From: Arcanobacterium wilhelmae
GTDB lineage: Bacteria > Actinomycetota > Actinomycetes > Actinomycetales > Actinomycetaceae
Direction of reading: 5' to 3'
DNA length: 64,000 bases
NCBI RefSeq assembly: GCF_029632765.1
Contig: NZ_CP121247.1
Span: 992,001 to 1,056,000 of the forward strand
The notes below the pieces were generated by a model. The model worked only from the letters and a program-made list of their open reading frames with translations, ran no database searches and was not told the DNA's origin. How positions within the stretch are numbered: position 1 is the first letter of the stretch; the number at the start of each line of letters is the position of its first letter. Positions 16,686-26,433 of this stretch are shown here, one piece after another. The translations under genes were made by a program, and so were the position numbers.

Positions 16686-17049
16686 ATTTCGCAACGTAGA
16701 CACATGTGAGTCGGCCTACCGCCGTCGTCACTCCGCCATCGTTGACGATCACAGAAACAACGCAATTTTTCTTTCCGCGGTGGAGCAATTCGGCGCGCGC
16801 CCGCACACGCCCTCCTCGAGCGCTTCCGACGTGCGAAACTGACAGCTCGGTACCAACCGGAACCGTGCCGTCGTCGCCAAGAGCAAGTGCCAGGCGCGAG
16901 CCCGCCTCTTCGATGAGCGCCGCGCTCGCCCCGCCGTGCAGGATTCCCACTACTTGCCGGTTTCCTTCGACAGGCATTTCCATCTCGACGAGCTGCGAGG
17001 ATTCCGTAACAACACGGAAGCCGAGCTTTTCTCCAAGTTCAGTCAACAT
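16684..17049 (-). CDS. Hotdog-fold thioesterase (PaaI/MenI-like)
   Basis: A 121-residue single-domain acyl-CoA thioesterase. GILHGGASAALIEEAGS contains the HGG motif and the acidic residue on the long hotdog helix, as in PaaI and DHNA-CoA thioesterases. Two further strands (GTVPVGTELSVSHVGSARGG and NCVVSVIVND) complete the fold. Without men genes nearby the substrate is open. ATG 17049 follows a minus-strand TATCCT by six bases (leaderless). It is divergent from polA with only 47 bases between the two start codons. Confidence 0.82.
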   Translation of the reverse strand: MLTELGEKLGFRVVTESSQLVEMEMPVEGNRQVVGILHGGASAALIEEAGSRLALALGDDGTVPVGTELSVSHVGSARGGRVRARAELLHRGKKNCVVSVIVNDGGVTTAVGRLTCVYVAK

Positions 17050-17055
17050 AGGCCT

Positions 17056-17061
17056 AGGATA
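17056..17061 (-). promoter_or_regulatory. -10 element (TATCCT) of a probable leaderless promoter for the thioesterase gene
   Basis: On the minus strand TATCCT is six bases before ATG 17049. It is back to back with the polA -10 element, 23 bases away. Confidence 0.55.
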
Positions 17062-17084
17062 CCGCGCGAGTGACGCGAAACAGA

Positions 17085-17090
17085 TAGGGT
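17085..17090 (+). promoter_or_regulatory. -10 element (TAGGGT) of a probable leaderless promoter for polA
   Basis: TAGGGT is followed by six bases and GTG 17097. The GGGAG inside the spacer is too close to the start to act as a normal ribosome site. Confidence 0.55.
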
Positions 17091-17096
17091 GGGAGT

Positions 17097-19772
17097 GTGA
17101 ATACTCTTCTTCTTCTCGATGGCCATTCGCTCGCGTTCCGTTCCTTCTTCGCCCTCCCTGCGGAGTCGTTCAAAACCGCGCAAGGAAAGTACACGAACGC
17201 GGTGCACGGATTCCTCTCAACACTGCTATCGCTTGCTAAGAAGTATCAGCCCACGCACGTTGCAGTAGCGTTCGACCTTCCGGGTGGAACGTTCCGCACG
17301 CGCGAATACTCGGAATATAAGGGCGGTCGTGTTGCCACGCCCGAGGAGTTTAAAGGGCAGATCGAGCTGATTCAGGAGGTCCTCGACGCCCTCGGGGTCA
17401 TGTGGCTAACAAAAGAAGATTTTGAAGCCGACGATATCGTGGCAACGTTGGCGACGCGTGGCGAGGCTGAGCATATGCGCGTCTACGTGGCCTCTGGCGA
17501 CAAGGATTCGTATCAGCTCGTCAACGATAACGTCACGGTGCTCTATCCGATGCCGCGTTCGGTGATGCTTGAAATGACTCCCGATGTCGTCAAGGAGCGC
17601 ACGGGTGTGTTCCCGCAGCAATACCCAGACATGGCAGCGCTCGTTGGTGAAGGCGCCGATAATCTCCCCGGCGTTCCTGGCGTGGGGAAGAAGACCGCCG
17701 AGAAGTGGATTACCACGTATGGCGGATTGTCCGAGATCATCGCGCACGCGGGCGAAATCAAAGGAAAAGTGGGGGAGCGGTTACGCGAAAATCTTCAGCA
17801 GGTCAAGCTCAACCGCGCTCTCAACGAGCTCGTGAGGGATTTGGATATCGTTCCGGATATGGCCGCGCTTGAGATCGCGGGCGCCGAGCCTGAGAAGGTC
17901 CACGAGCTTTTCGATGTCCTCGACTTCACGCAACTGCGCACCCGCGTCTTCGCTGAGTGGCCGACGCGCGAAGGGACAGCTCCGATTGTGGCGGATGCGC
18001 AGTTACGCGAGGCAAAAGTCGTCGCAGATACCGAGTTCTCGGATTTCGTGGCGGCGCACTGCGGTCCGTACGCTCTGTTTGTGCAGGGGGTGCTGGCCCC
18101 GGCGCGTGGCCGGATCGATGAGTTCGCAATCGCAGCAACCGACGGAGCAACGTTCGCGTCGTCGTTTGGTGAACTGACCCCAACGTCGGAAAAAACTCTC
18201 GCAACGTGGTTAGCGGATCCGGGCGCGAAGAAGATCGGCCACGGCACGAAGGGGATCTCGCACGCCTTCGCTGGCGAGGGGATGATGGTGCGCGGGTGGA
18301 GTGTTGATACCGAAATCGACGCCTATCTTCTCCACCCTGACCAGCGCAAGTACGATCTTGACGAGCTGGCGATGCGCTACCTTGGGCTTGAACTTGCCGC
18401 CGACGACGGTGCGCTTTTTGCGTTGGATGGCTCAGCTGCGTCGATCGCCCCGCGAGCTGTGGCGGTGCTTGATCTTGCCGAGGCTCTTGGTGCGCAGCTC
18501 GATCAGCAGGAGGGCTCGGATGCACTGCGCGATCTTGAGATGCTGGTTTCGCGGGTTCTGACAGACATGGAGGCGCGTGGCATCGCGGTAGATGAGGCAG
18601 CGCTCGAGGATCTGCGTGCTCAGTTTGACGCGCGCGTGGGCAACGCGGCGTCCGCTGCGTGGGATGCAATCGGCGATGACTCGGTGAATCTTTCGAGCCC
18701 GAAGCAGCTTCAGGCGGTGCTTTTCGACCAACTGGGCTTGCCGAAGACGAAGAAGACGAAGTCGGGATACACGACGAACGCGGAGGCACTCGAGGGGCTT
18801 TTGGCGAAAATCGCGAACCGTGAGGACGCTGATGGCATTGCTGGCCAGAACTTCCTCGCCGCTTTGCTCGAGCACCGCGACGCCATCAAGTTGCGCCAGT
18901 CGGTGGAAGGCCTCCTGGCCTCGATCCAAGACGACCGCCGCATCCACACCACCTACCAGCAGACTGTCGCCGCAACCGGCCGCCTGTCGTCGACGGATCC
19001 GAATCTGCAAAATATTCATGCGCGCACCGAGGAAGGCCTGCAGATCCGCTCGGTGTTTGTGCCCGGACAGGGCTATGAATCACTGATGACGGCGGATTAT
19101 TCGCAGATCGAGATGCGTCTCATGGCGCACCTTTCCGGCGACGAATCGCTGATCGAGGCGTTCAACCAGGGGGCCGATCTTCATTCGTTCGTGGCGTCAC
19201 GAGTGTTCCACATTCCGCAAGATCAGGTCACGCCGGCACAGCGTTCGAAGATCAAGGCGATGAGCTATGGCTTGGTGTACGGGCTGAGCGCCTACGGGCT
19301 GTCGGCCCAGCTGAGGATCTCGGTTCCTGAAGCTCAAAACCTGATGGACCAGTATTTCTCCCGGTTCGGGAAGGTGAAGTCGTATCTTGATTCGCTTGTT
19401 GTCCAGGCCCGCAAGGTGGGCTACACAGAGACGATCATGGGCCGGCGTCGTTATCTTCCGGAGCTGACAGCTACCAACCGGCAGGTGCGCGAGGCGGCGG
19501 AGCGCATGGCGCTCAACGCGCCGATCCAAGGCTCGGCAGCTGACCTGATGAAGGTTGCAATGTTGAACACTGAGGAGGCGCTGCGCAACGCTGGCGTCGC
19601 TTCGCGGATCCTCCTCCAAGTTCACGATGAACTTGTGCTCGAGATCGCTCCCGGCGAGGCGGAGCAGGTTGAGCAGATAGTCCGCGAACAGATGGGTAGC
19701 GCTTTTGAGCTGTCCGTTCCGTTGTCGGTCGGCGTGGGCATCGGCCCGGACTGGCGTTCGGCGGCTCACTGA
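17097..19772 (+). CDS. polA: DNA polymerase I
   Basis: An 891-residue repair and Okazaki-fragment polymerase. The N-terminal 5'-3' exonuclease domain (1-290) is intact (LLLDGHSLAFRSFFAL, DFEADDIVATLA, GVPGVGKKTAEKW). The middle domain (about 310-480) lacks the proofreading Asp-x-Glu motif, so 3'-5' exonuclease is probably inactive, as in other actinobacteria. The polymerase domain has motif A DYSQIEMRL (D667), motif B RSKIKAMSYGLVYG with Tyr at 724 where E. coli has Phe762, and motif C VHDELVLE (D844). GTG 17097 fits a leaderless promoter and begins the conserved N-terminus. Confidence 0.96.
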   Translation: MNTLLLLDGHSLAFRSFFALPAESFKTAQGKYTNAVHGFLSTLLSLAKKYQPTHVAVAFDLPGGTFRTREYSEYKGGRVATPEEFKGQIELIQEVLDALGVMWLTKEDFEADDIVATLATRGEAEHMRVYVASGDKDSYQLVNDNVTVLYPMPRSVMLEMTPDVVKERTGVFPQQYPDMAALVGEGADNLPGVPGVGKKTAEKWITTYGGLSEIIAHAGEIKGKVGERLRENLQQVKLNRALNELVRDLDIVPDMAALEIAGAEPEKVHELFDVLDFTQLRTRVFAEWPTREGTAPIVADAQLREAKVVADTEFSDFVAAHCGPYALFVQGVLAPARGRIDEFAIAATDGATFASSFGELTPTSEKTLATWLADPGAKKIGHGTKGISHAFAGEGMMVRGWSVDTEIDAYLLHPDQRKYDLDELAMRYLGLELAADDGALFALDGSAASIAPRAVAVLDLAEALGAQLDQQEGSDALRDLEMLVSRVLTDMEARGIAVDEAALEDLRAQFDARVGNAASAAWDAIGDDSVNLSSPKQLQAVLFDQLGLPKTKKTKSGYTTNAEALEGLLAKIANREDADGIAGQNFLAALLEHRDAIKLRQSVEGLLASIQDDRRIHTTYQQTVAATGRLSSTDPNLQNIHARTEEGLQIRSVFVPGQGYESLMTADYSQIEMRLMAHLSGDESLIEAFNQGADLHSFVASRVFHIPQDQVTPAQRSKIKAMSYGLVYGLSAYGLSAQLRISVPEAQNLMDQYFSRFGKVKSYLDSLVVQARKVGYTETIMGRRRYLPELTATNRQVREAAERMALNAPIQGSAADLMKVAMLNTEEALRNAGVASRILLQVHDELVLEIAPGEAEQVEQIVREQMGSAFELSVPLSVGVGIGPDWRSAAH

Positions 19773-19800
19773 TGACGTCGGCGCGCGCGGTTCGCGTCCG

Positions 19801-20616
19801 CTAGCCGCGTGCGACGACGTCGGGCAGGTGTGATGCGATGATGAGCGTCCCGGGAATATAGGGAGAGCGCTCCGGCCCCCATCCTCCCCAGACGACGTCG
19901 CGCCCAGCTGGCCACGTGGGCTCGATGACTTCGTCCACGATAAAGCCTGCGTCGGTCAGAGCATTGATATGAGCTGAGAAGGTGTGGTGGAACTCGACGT
20001 AGGCGAGCCGGCCTCCGTCGCGCTCCTGGTAGGGAGTCGCGTCGAAGTAGGAGTTGCGCACTGTCATTCCCGCCGCGGTTGGATCGTCGGGGAACATCCA
20101 GCGCGCCGGGTGAAGGGCCGAGTAGATCCAGCGCCCGCCGTCGCTCAGGACGCGCGCGATCTCGCGGTGAAGTTCTGAGAGGTCAGGAACAAACGGAATC
20201 ACTCCGAACGAGGTGAACACGGTGTCGAATTCGCCGTCGGGGAAGGGGAGCGTCAGCGCATCGGCTTCGATCACTGGGAACTCGACCCCGGTGCGCGAGT
20301 TGAGTTCACGTGCAGCTGTGACCATCCCAGGCGCAAGATCCGTTGCAACGACGTCGGCGCCGAGGGACGCGAGATAGCGCGAGCATTGCGCGGCGCCAGC
20401 GCCGACTTCCAGGATGTGGTGATCGGGGAGCTCCTGTGGGGGAGCGATCAGTTCAATCTCAGCCTCGCGTAGGCCTTCAGGGCCCCAAATGAAGTCGGAA
20501 TCGCCCAGGGTTGGCCCGTGTTGCGCAAGGTACTCCCCGGCGTGGTTGGTCCACCACGTCCTGTTTGCCTCCAGGGGGCTGTCGGTTGTGCGTAACGGAG
20601 TGCGTCCGGCGTCCAT
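19801..20616 (-). CDS. Class I SAM-dependent methyltransferase
   Basis: A 271-residue methyltransferase. The SAM motif I is ILEVGAGAAQCSRYL, followed by the acidic loop ADVVATDLAPGM, then VIEADALTLPFPDGEFDTVFTSFG and IARVLSDGGRWIYSALHP, an UbiE/Methyltransf_11-like arrangement. The substrate is unknown. ATG 20616 has AAAGGACGAAG upstream on the minus strand; the longer frame extends into the rpsA promoter and is not supported. It converges with polA (28-base gap) and is divergent from rpsA. This position beside rpsA is common in actinobacteria. Confidence 0.85.
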   Translation of the reverse strand: MDAGRTPLRTTDSPLEANRTWWTNHAGEYLAQHGPTLGDSDFIWGPEGLREAEIELIAPPQELPDHHILEVGAGAAQCSRYLASLGADVVATDLAPGMVTAARELNSRTGVEFPVIEADALTLPFPDGEFDTVFTSFGVIPFVPDLSELHREIARVLSDGGRWIYSALHPARWMFPDDPTAAGMTVRNSYFDATPYQERDGGRLAYVEFHHTFSAHINALTDAGFIVDEVIEPTWPAGRDVVWGGWGPERSPYIPGTLIIASHLPDVVARG

Positions 20617-20665
20617 CTTCGTCCTTTCTGTGGCGTAAACAATGGAAAAACACGCGTTTTGCGGC

Positions 20666-20694
20666 TTGAATCCAGCTCGGAAGACCCGTAGACT
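20666..20694 (+). promoter_or_regulatory. Strong rpsA promoter (TTGAAT, 17-base spacer, TAGACT)
   Basis: -35 TTGAAT (20666-20671) and -10 TAGACT (20689-20694) have an ideal 17-base spacer. Transcription would start near 20701, leaving a leader of about 67 bases that ends in a weak GGAG before ATG 20768. Confidence 0.7.
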
Positions 20695-20767
20695 GTTCGA
20701 TTGGTATGGGTCAGCCATGCCATGTCCATTATCCAACACTATTTACGTAAGCGGAGTCACCAACTCT

Positions 20768-22237
20768 ATGACTGCTAACAACACTACGACGACCCCCGAA
20801 GTCGCAATCAACGATATCGGCGATGAGGCAGCCCTCATTGCAGCGGTTGATAAGACCATCAAGTACTTCAACGACGGGGACATCGTCGAAGGCACCGTAG
20901 TCAAGGTCGATCGAGACGAAGTTCTCCTCGACATCGGCTACAAGACCGAGGGTGTTATCCCCTCCAAGGAACTGTCCATCAAGCACGACGTGAACCCTGA
21001 TGACGTCGTCGAAGTTGGTGACCAGATCGAGGCACTCGTCACGCAGAAGGAAGACAAAGAGGGTCGCCTTCTCCTGTCGAAGAAGCGTGCACAGTACGAG
21101 CGCGCTTGGGCGAAGATCGAAGAGGTCAAGGAAGCAGACGGCGTCGTTACCGGTACCGTCATCGAGGTTGTCAAGGGCGGCCTCATCCTCGACATCGGCC
21201 TGCGCGGCTTCCTCCCGGCTTCCCTCGTTGAGATGCGCCGCGTGCGCGATCTCGCGCCCTACATCGGCCGTGAGCTCGAGGCGAAGATCATCGAACTCGA
21301 CAAGAACCGCAACAACGTTGTTCTTTCCCGCCGTTCCTACCTCGAGCAGACCCAGTCGGAGGTGCGTTCGCACTTCCTCGGCACCCTGCAGAAGGGCCAG
21401 GTCCGCGAGGGTGTTATCTCTTCGATCGTCAACTTCGGTGCGTTCGTGGATCTCGGTGGCGTGGACGGTCTCGTTCACGTGTCCGAGCTCTCCTGGAAGC
21501 ACATCGACCACCCGTCGGAGGTTGTCGAGGTTGGCCAGCACGTCACCGTCGAAGTTCTCGACGTTGACTTCGATCGTGAGCGCGTCTCGCTGTCGCTGAA
21601 GGCTACCCAGGAAGATCCGTGGCAGACCTTTGCTCGTACGCACCAGATCGGTCAGATCGTGCCGGGCAAGGTCACCAAGCTCGTTCCGTTCGGCGCGTTC
21701 GTTCGCGTTGAGGACGGCATCGAGGGCCTCGTGCACATCTCGGAGCTCGCTCAGCGCCACATCGATCTGCCTGAACAGGTCGCCAAGGTTGGCGACGAGG
21801 TGTTCGTCAAGGTCATCGACATCGATCTCGATCGTCGCCGCATCTCCCTCTCGCTCAAGCAGGCGAACGAGGGCGTGGATCCGAACTCGGAGGATTTCGA
21901 TCCGTCGCTGTACGGCATGACAGCCGAGTACGACGAGAACGGCAACTACAAGTACCCGGAGGGCTTCGACCCGGCCACCAACGAGTGGCTTGAGGGCTTC
22001 GAAGAGAACCAGGCCGCTTGGGAGGCCGAGTACGCCAAGGCTGAGGCTCGTTGGCAGGCTCACAAGGCACAGGTTGCGAAGGCCATCGAGGCCGACGCCG
22101 CTGCTGCCGCTTCGGCTCCGGCTTCGGCCGCTGCTGAGGAAGTTCCGGCGTCGTACTCCTCGGGTTCCGAGGCTGAGGGCACGCTCGCTTCCGACGAGGC
22201 TCTCGCGGCTCTCCGCGAGAAGCTGACCGGCAACTGA
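20768..22237 (+). CDS. rpsA: 30S ribosomal protein S1
   Basis: A 489-residue RNA-binding ribosomal protein with four S1 domains at about 38-108, 125-190, 210-280 and 295-367, each with the GxVxx(V/I)...G(A/G)FV...G(L/F)(V/L)H/P pattern (for example [20 protein letters not shown] and [21 protein letters not shown]). The C-terminal part after about 385 is acidic and Ala-rich. It promotes translation initiation on structured mRNA. Many leaderless messages in this organism would depend less on S1. ATG 20768 begins [16 protein letters not shown]; the longer frame upstream crosses the promoter. Confidence 0.95.
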   Translation: MTANNTTTTPEVAINDIGDEAALIAAVDKTIKYFNDGDIVEGTVVKVDRDEVLLDIGYKTEGVIPSKELSIKHDVNPDDVVEVGDQIEALVTQKEDKEGRLLLSKKRAQYERAWAKIEEVKEADGVVTGTVIEVVKGGLILDIGLRGFLPASLVEMRRVRDLAPYIGRELEAKIIELDKNRNNVVLSRRSYLEQTQSEVRSHFLGTLQKGQVREGVISSIVNFGAFVDLGGVDGLVHVSELSWKHIDHPSEVVEVGQHVTVEVLDVDFDRERVSLSLKATQEDPWQTFARTHQIGQIVPGKVTKLVPFGAFVRVEDGIEGLVHISELAQRHIDLPEQVAKVGDEVFVKVIDIDLDRRRISLSLKQANEGVDPNSEDFDPSLYGMTAEYDENGNYKYPEGFDPATNEWLEGFEENQAAWEAEYAKAEARWQAHKAQVAKAIEADAAAAASAPASAAAEEVPASYSSGSEAEGTLASDEALAALREKLTGN

Positions 22238-22260
22238 GCCTAGTCGCTGAATAAAGCTCT

Positions 22261-22297
22261 GGTGTGGGCGGAGGATTTTCCTCCGCCCACACCTTTA
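22261..22297 (+). terminator. Intrinsic terminator of rpsA
   Basis: Perfect 14-bp arms (22261-22274 and 22280-22293) enclose ATTTT and are followed by TTTATCT. Confidence 0.85.
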
Positions 22298-22330
22298 TCT
22301 TCGCTAGAATTTCCCTCGGGAGGTTGGCAG

Positions 22331-22963
22331 ATGATCGTGGTTGTGACGGGCGGAATCGGCTCAGGGAAGTCGACGGTTGCGCGGTTGCTCGCTGAACACG
22401 GCGCATCCGTGATTGATTACGACCAGGTTGCCCGCGAGGCTGTTGAACCCGGAACGCCGGCACTTGCACAGATCGTTGCGCAGTGGGGGAGCGATGTCAT
22501 CGGTCGCTTTGGCGCGCTTGATCGCGCAACGCTCGCGCGGCGCGTCTTTGCGGACCCGCTGCAACTTCAACAGCTCAACAGTATTGTCCACCCGCGTATC
22601 GGCCAGATCGTTGCGAAGCGCGAATCTGCGATCCTTGAGGCCGATCCGGGAGCGATTATTGTGCGCGAGGTTCCGCTCTACACGCCTGATTCCTTTGCAG
22701 CCACCGGAGTAGACTTCGTGGTCGCTGTGTCCGTACCTGAAAACGCCCGGATTGCACGCCTCGTGGAACAGCGTGGAATGTCTGAATCCGACGCGCGTGC
22801 CCGCATCGCGAACCAGCTGCGCGACGAAGAACGCGAAGTTTTCTCCGACGTCGTGATTCACAACGACGGCAATCTCGACGCACTCGTGGAGCAAGTTGAC
22901 ACGCTGTGGGCATGGCTTCGCCGTGAGCAGGGACGCTCGCCGCACACCGACGTCGGAGAGTAG
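22331..22963 (+). CDS. coaE: Dephospho-CoA kinase
   Basis: A 210-residue kinase for the last step of coenzyme A synthesis (3'-phosphorylation of dephospho-CoA). The P-loop is [14 protein letters not shown], the substrate Asp motif is [12 protein letters not shown], and VREVPLYTP and the lid segment [20 protein letters not shown] match the family. ATG 22331 follows GGGAGG by seven bases and a TAGAAT -10 element (22305-22310); the longer frame runs into the rpsA terminator. The TAG stop forms the beginning of the uvrB -10 element. Confidence 0.93.
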   Translation: MIVVVTGGIGSGKSTVARLLAEHGASVIDYDQVAREAVEPGTPALAQIVAQWGSDVIGRFGALDRATLARRVFADPLQLQQLNSIVHPRIGQIVAKRESAILEADPGAIIVREVPLYTPDSFAATGVDFVVAVSVPENARIARLVEQRGMSESDARARIANQLRDEEREVFSDVVIHNDGNLDALVEQVDTLWAWLRREQGRSPHTDVGE

Positions 22964-22966
22964 GCT
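22961..22966 (+). promoter_or_regulatory. -10 element (TAGGCT) of a probable leaderless promoter for uvrB
   Basis: TAGGCT begins with the coaE stop codon and lies seven bases before ATG 22974. Confidence 0.6.
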
Positions 22967-22973
22967 TTTCGAC

Positions 22974-25025
<2,052 letters not shown>

Positions 25026-25087
25026 CGTTCGCTGGGCGCGCAATGTGAGATTTAGTGCCCTGTGTTCTCGTTGGGAATTTCAGGCGC

Positions 25088-25093
25088 TAGAAT
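25088..25093 (+). promoter_or_regulatory. -10 element (TAGAAT) for the terC leader
   Basis: TAGAAT with a possible -35 TTCTCG 17 bases upstream would start transcription near 25100, just before the riboswitch. Confidence 0.5.
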
Positions 25094-25102
25094 GGCAAGG
25101 CC

Positions 25103-25200
25103 ATGGGGAGTATTCCCACCAATTCCACGTCGTCATCACGATTCGTCTATGAATCCGGCGTGGAAGCCAGCGTTGCTGGCGGGAAGAGACCGCGGTACCT
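25103..25200 (+). ncRNA. yybP-ykoY (Mn2+-sensing) riboswitch upstream of terC
   Basis: The conserved loop GGGGAGTA occurs at 25105-25112 and the second conserved loop region GGGAAGAGACCGC at 25181-25193. Helices enclosing them are visible: TTCCC (25113-25117) with GGGAA (25181-25185), TTCCACG (25123-25129) with CGTGGAA (25159-25165) containing GATTC/GAATC, and GCCAG/CTGGC (25166-25180). This is the multi-way junction of the yybP-ykoY class, whose commonest target is a TerC-family Mn2+ exporter, exactly the gene that follows. A ribosome site AAAGGA lies at 25214-25219. Confidence 0.85.
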
Positions 25201-25224
25201 AATGACTCGTACCAAAGGAACTGT

Positions 25225-26349
25225 ATGTCTCTCATGACACTTCTCCAGGTGGGCTCGAAGCCCGCCGCCAGCGGAAATATGCACGTCGACATGTGGGAGT
25301 GGATCGTCCTCGGCGCAGTTGTGATCGCGCTGATTCTCTTCGATCTGCTGGGCCACGTCCGCAAGGCTCACGAACCAACCGTTGGTGAGGCCGCGCGCTG
25401 GACAGCACTCTATGTCTCGCTCGCCGTGGTATTCGGTGTGATGACAATCGTCCGCCACGGTGGCCAGTTCGGCGCCGAATTCTTCGCTGGTTATCTCACC
25501 GAGTACTCGCTATCGCTCGATAACATTTTCGTCTTTATCATCATCATTGCGGCCTTCCGTGTTCCCCGCCTGTACCAGCAAAAAGTGCTGATGTACGGAA
25601 TCGTCATCGCCTTGGTTTTGCGCTTCGTCTTCATCCTTCTTGGCGCCGCGATTATCGAGCGCTTCGTGTGGGCGTTCTTCTTCTTTGGCGCCTGGATGCT
25701 GTGGACTGCCTTCAACCAGATCAAGGATGGCATCGAGGAAGGGCGCGAGCGCCTCGCAGGGGAATTGGAAGAGGAAGAGTTCACCCCGCCACTCATGTCG
25801 CGCATGATGTCCAAGTGGTTCAACGTGACCGAAGGTTTCGTGGGCGCAAAACTCGTCACTCGCCGTCACGGAAAAACGTGGATCACGCCGCTTCTTTTGT
25901 GCATCGTCTCGATCGGCACCATCGATCTGCTCTTCGCGCTCGATTCGATCCCCGCGATCTACGGCCTCACGGCCGAACCGTTTATCGTGTTCGCCGCGAA
26001 CGCCTTCGCGCTCCTCGGTCTGCGCCAGCTGTTCTTCCTCGTGGACGGCCTCCTTGAGCGCCTCATCTACCTCCACTACGGCCTGGCCGTCATTCTCGGC
26101 TACATCGGCTACAAGCTGATCGTGCACGCCGCTCACGGCTACGAGATGGCCAGTTTCTTGCCGGAACCGGGGATCATCTTCTCGGTGGCCTTCATTATCG
26201 TCACGATCCTCGTGACAGTCATCGCGTCGATTATCGGCGCACGCCGTCTCGAGGCACGTGGCATTGTGCTCAACAAGGATGCGGACGAGATCGACGATAT
26301 CGAGCCTCGCGAAGCTCCACACTACGACCTGGAGAACAAGCGGAACTAG
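25225..26349 (+). CDS. terC: TerC-family integral membrane protein, probable Mn2+ exporter
   Basis: A 374-residue protein with about nine membrane segments. TerC family blocks are SLSLDNIFVFIIIIAAF and SIGTIDLLFALDSIPAI, whose Asp residues in the membrane bind metal. Despite the tellurium name, homologues such as Alx and MntP-linked TerC proteins move Mn2+ or help metallate exported enzymes. The upstream Mn2+ riboswitch strongly supports that role. The C-terminal tail (from about 340) is acidic and cytoplasmic. ATG 25225 has AAAGGA upstream. A hairpin terminator follows. Confidence 0.9.
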   Translation: MSLMTLLQVGSKPAASGNMHVDMWEWIVLGAVVIALILFDLLGHVRKAHEPTVGEAARWTALYVSLAVVFGVMTIVRHGGQFGAEFFAGYLTEYSLSLDNIFVFIIIIAAFRVPRLYQQKVLMYGIVIALVLRFVFILLGAAIIERFVWAFFFFGAWMLWTAFNQIKDGIEEGRERLAGELEEEEFTPPLMSRMMSKWFNVTEGFVGAKLVTRRHGKTWITPLLLCIVSIGTIDLLFALDSIPAIYGLTAEPFIVFAANAFALLGLRQLFFLVDGLLERLIYLHYGLAVILGYIGYKLIVHAAHGYEMASFLPEPGIIFSVAFIIVTILVTVIASIIGARRLEARGIVLNKDADEIDDIEPREAPHYDLENKRN

Positions 26350-26365
26350 TGGTTCCACGTCGTTC

Positions 26366-26403
26366 GCTGCGGGCCGAGGAGTATCTCGGCCCGCAGCCTT
26401 TTA
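26366..26403 (+). terminator. Intrinsic terminator of terC
   Basis: 13-bp arms GCTGCGGGCCGAG and CTCGGCCCGCAGC are followed by CTTTTAC. The T-tract provides the -35 element (TTTTAC) of the uvrA promoter. Confidence 0.85.
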
Positions 26404-26427
26404 CTCGCAGGCATTCATGGATAAGGT
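26399..26427 (+). promoter_or_regulatory. uvrA promoter (TTTTAC, 17-base spacer, TAAGGT), probably leaderless
   Basis: The -10 TAAGGT (26422-26427) is six bases before GTG 26434. The -35 lies in the T-tail of the preceding terminator. Confidence 0.6.
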
Positions 26428-26433
26428 GAGACA

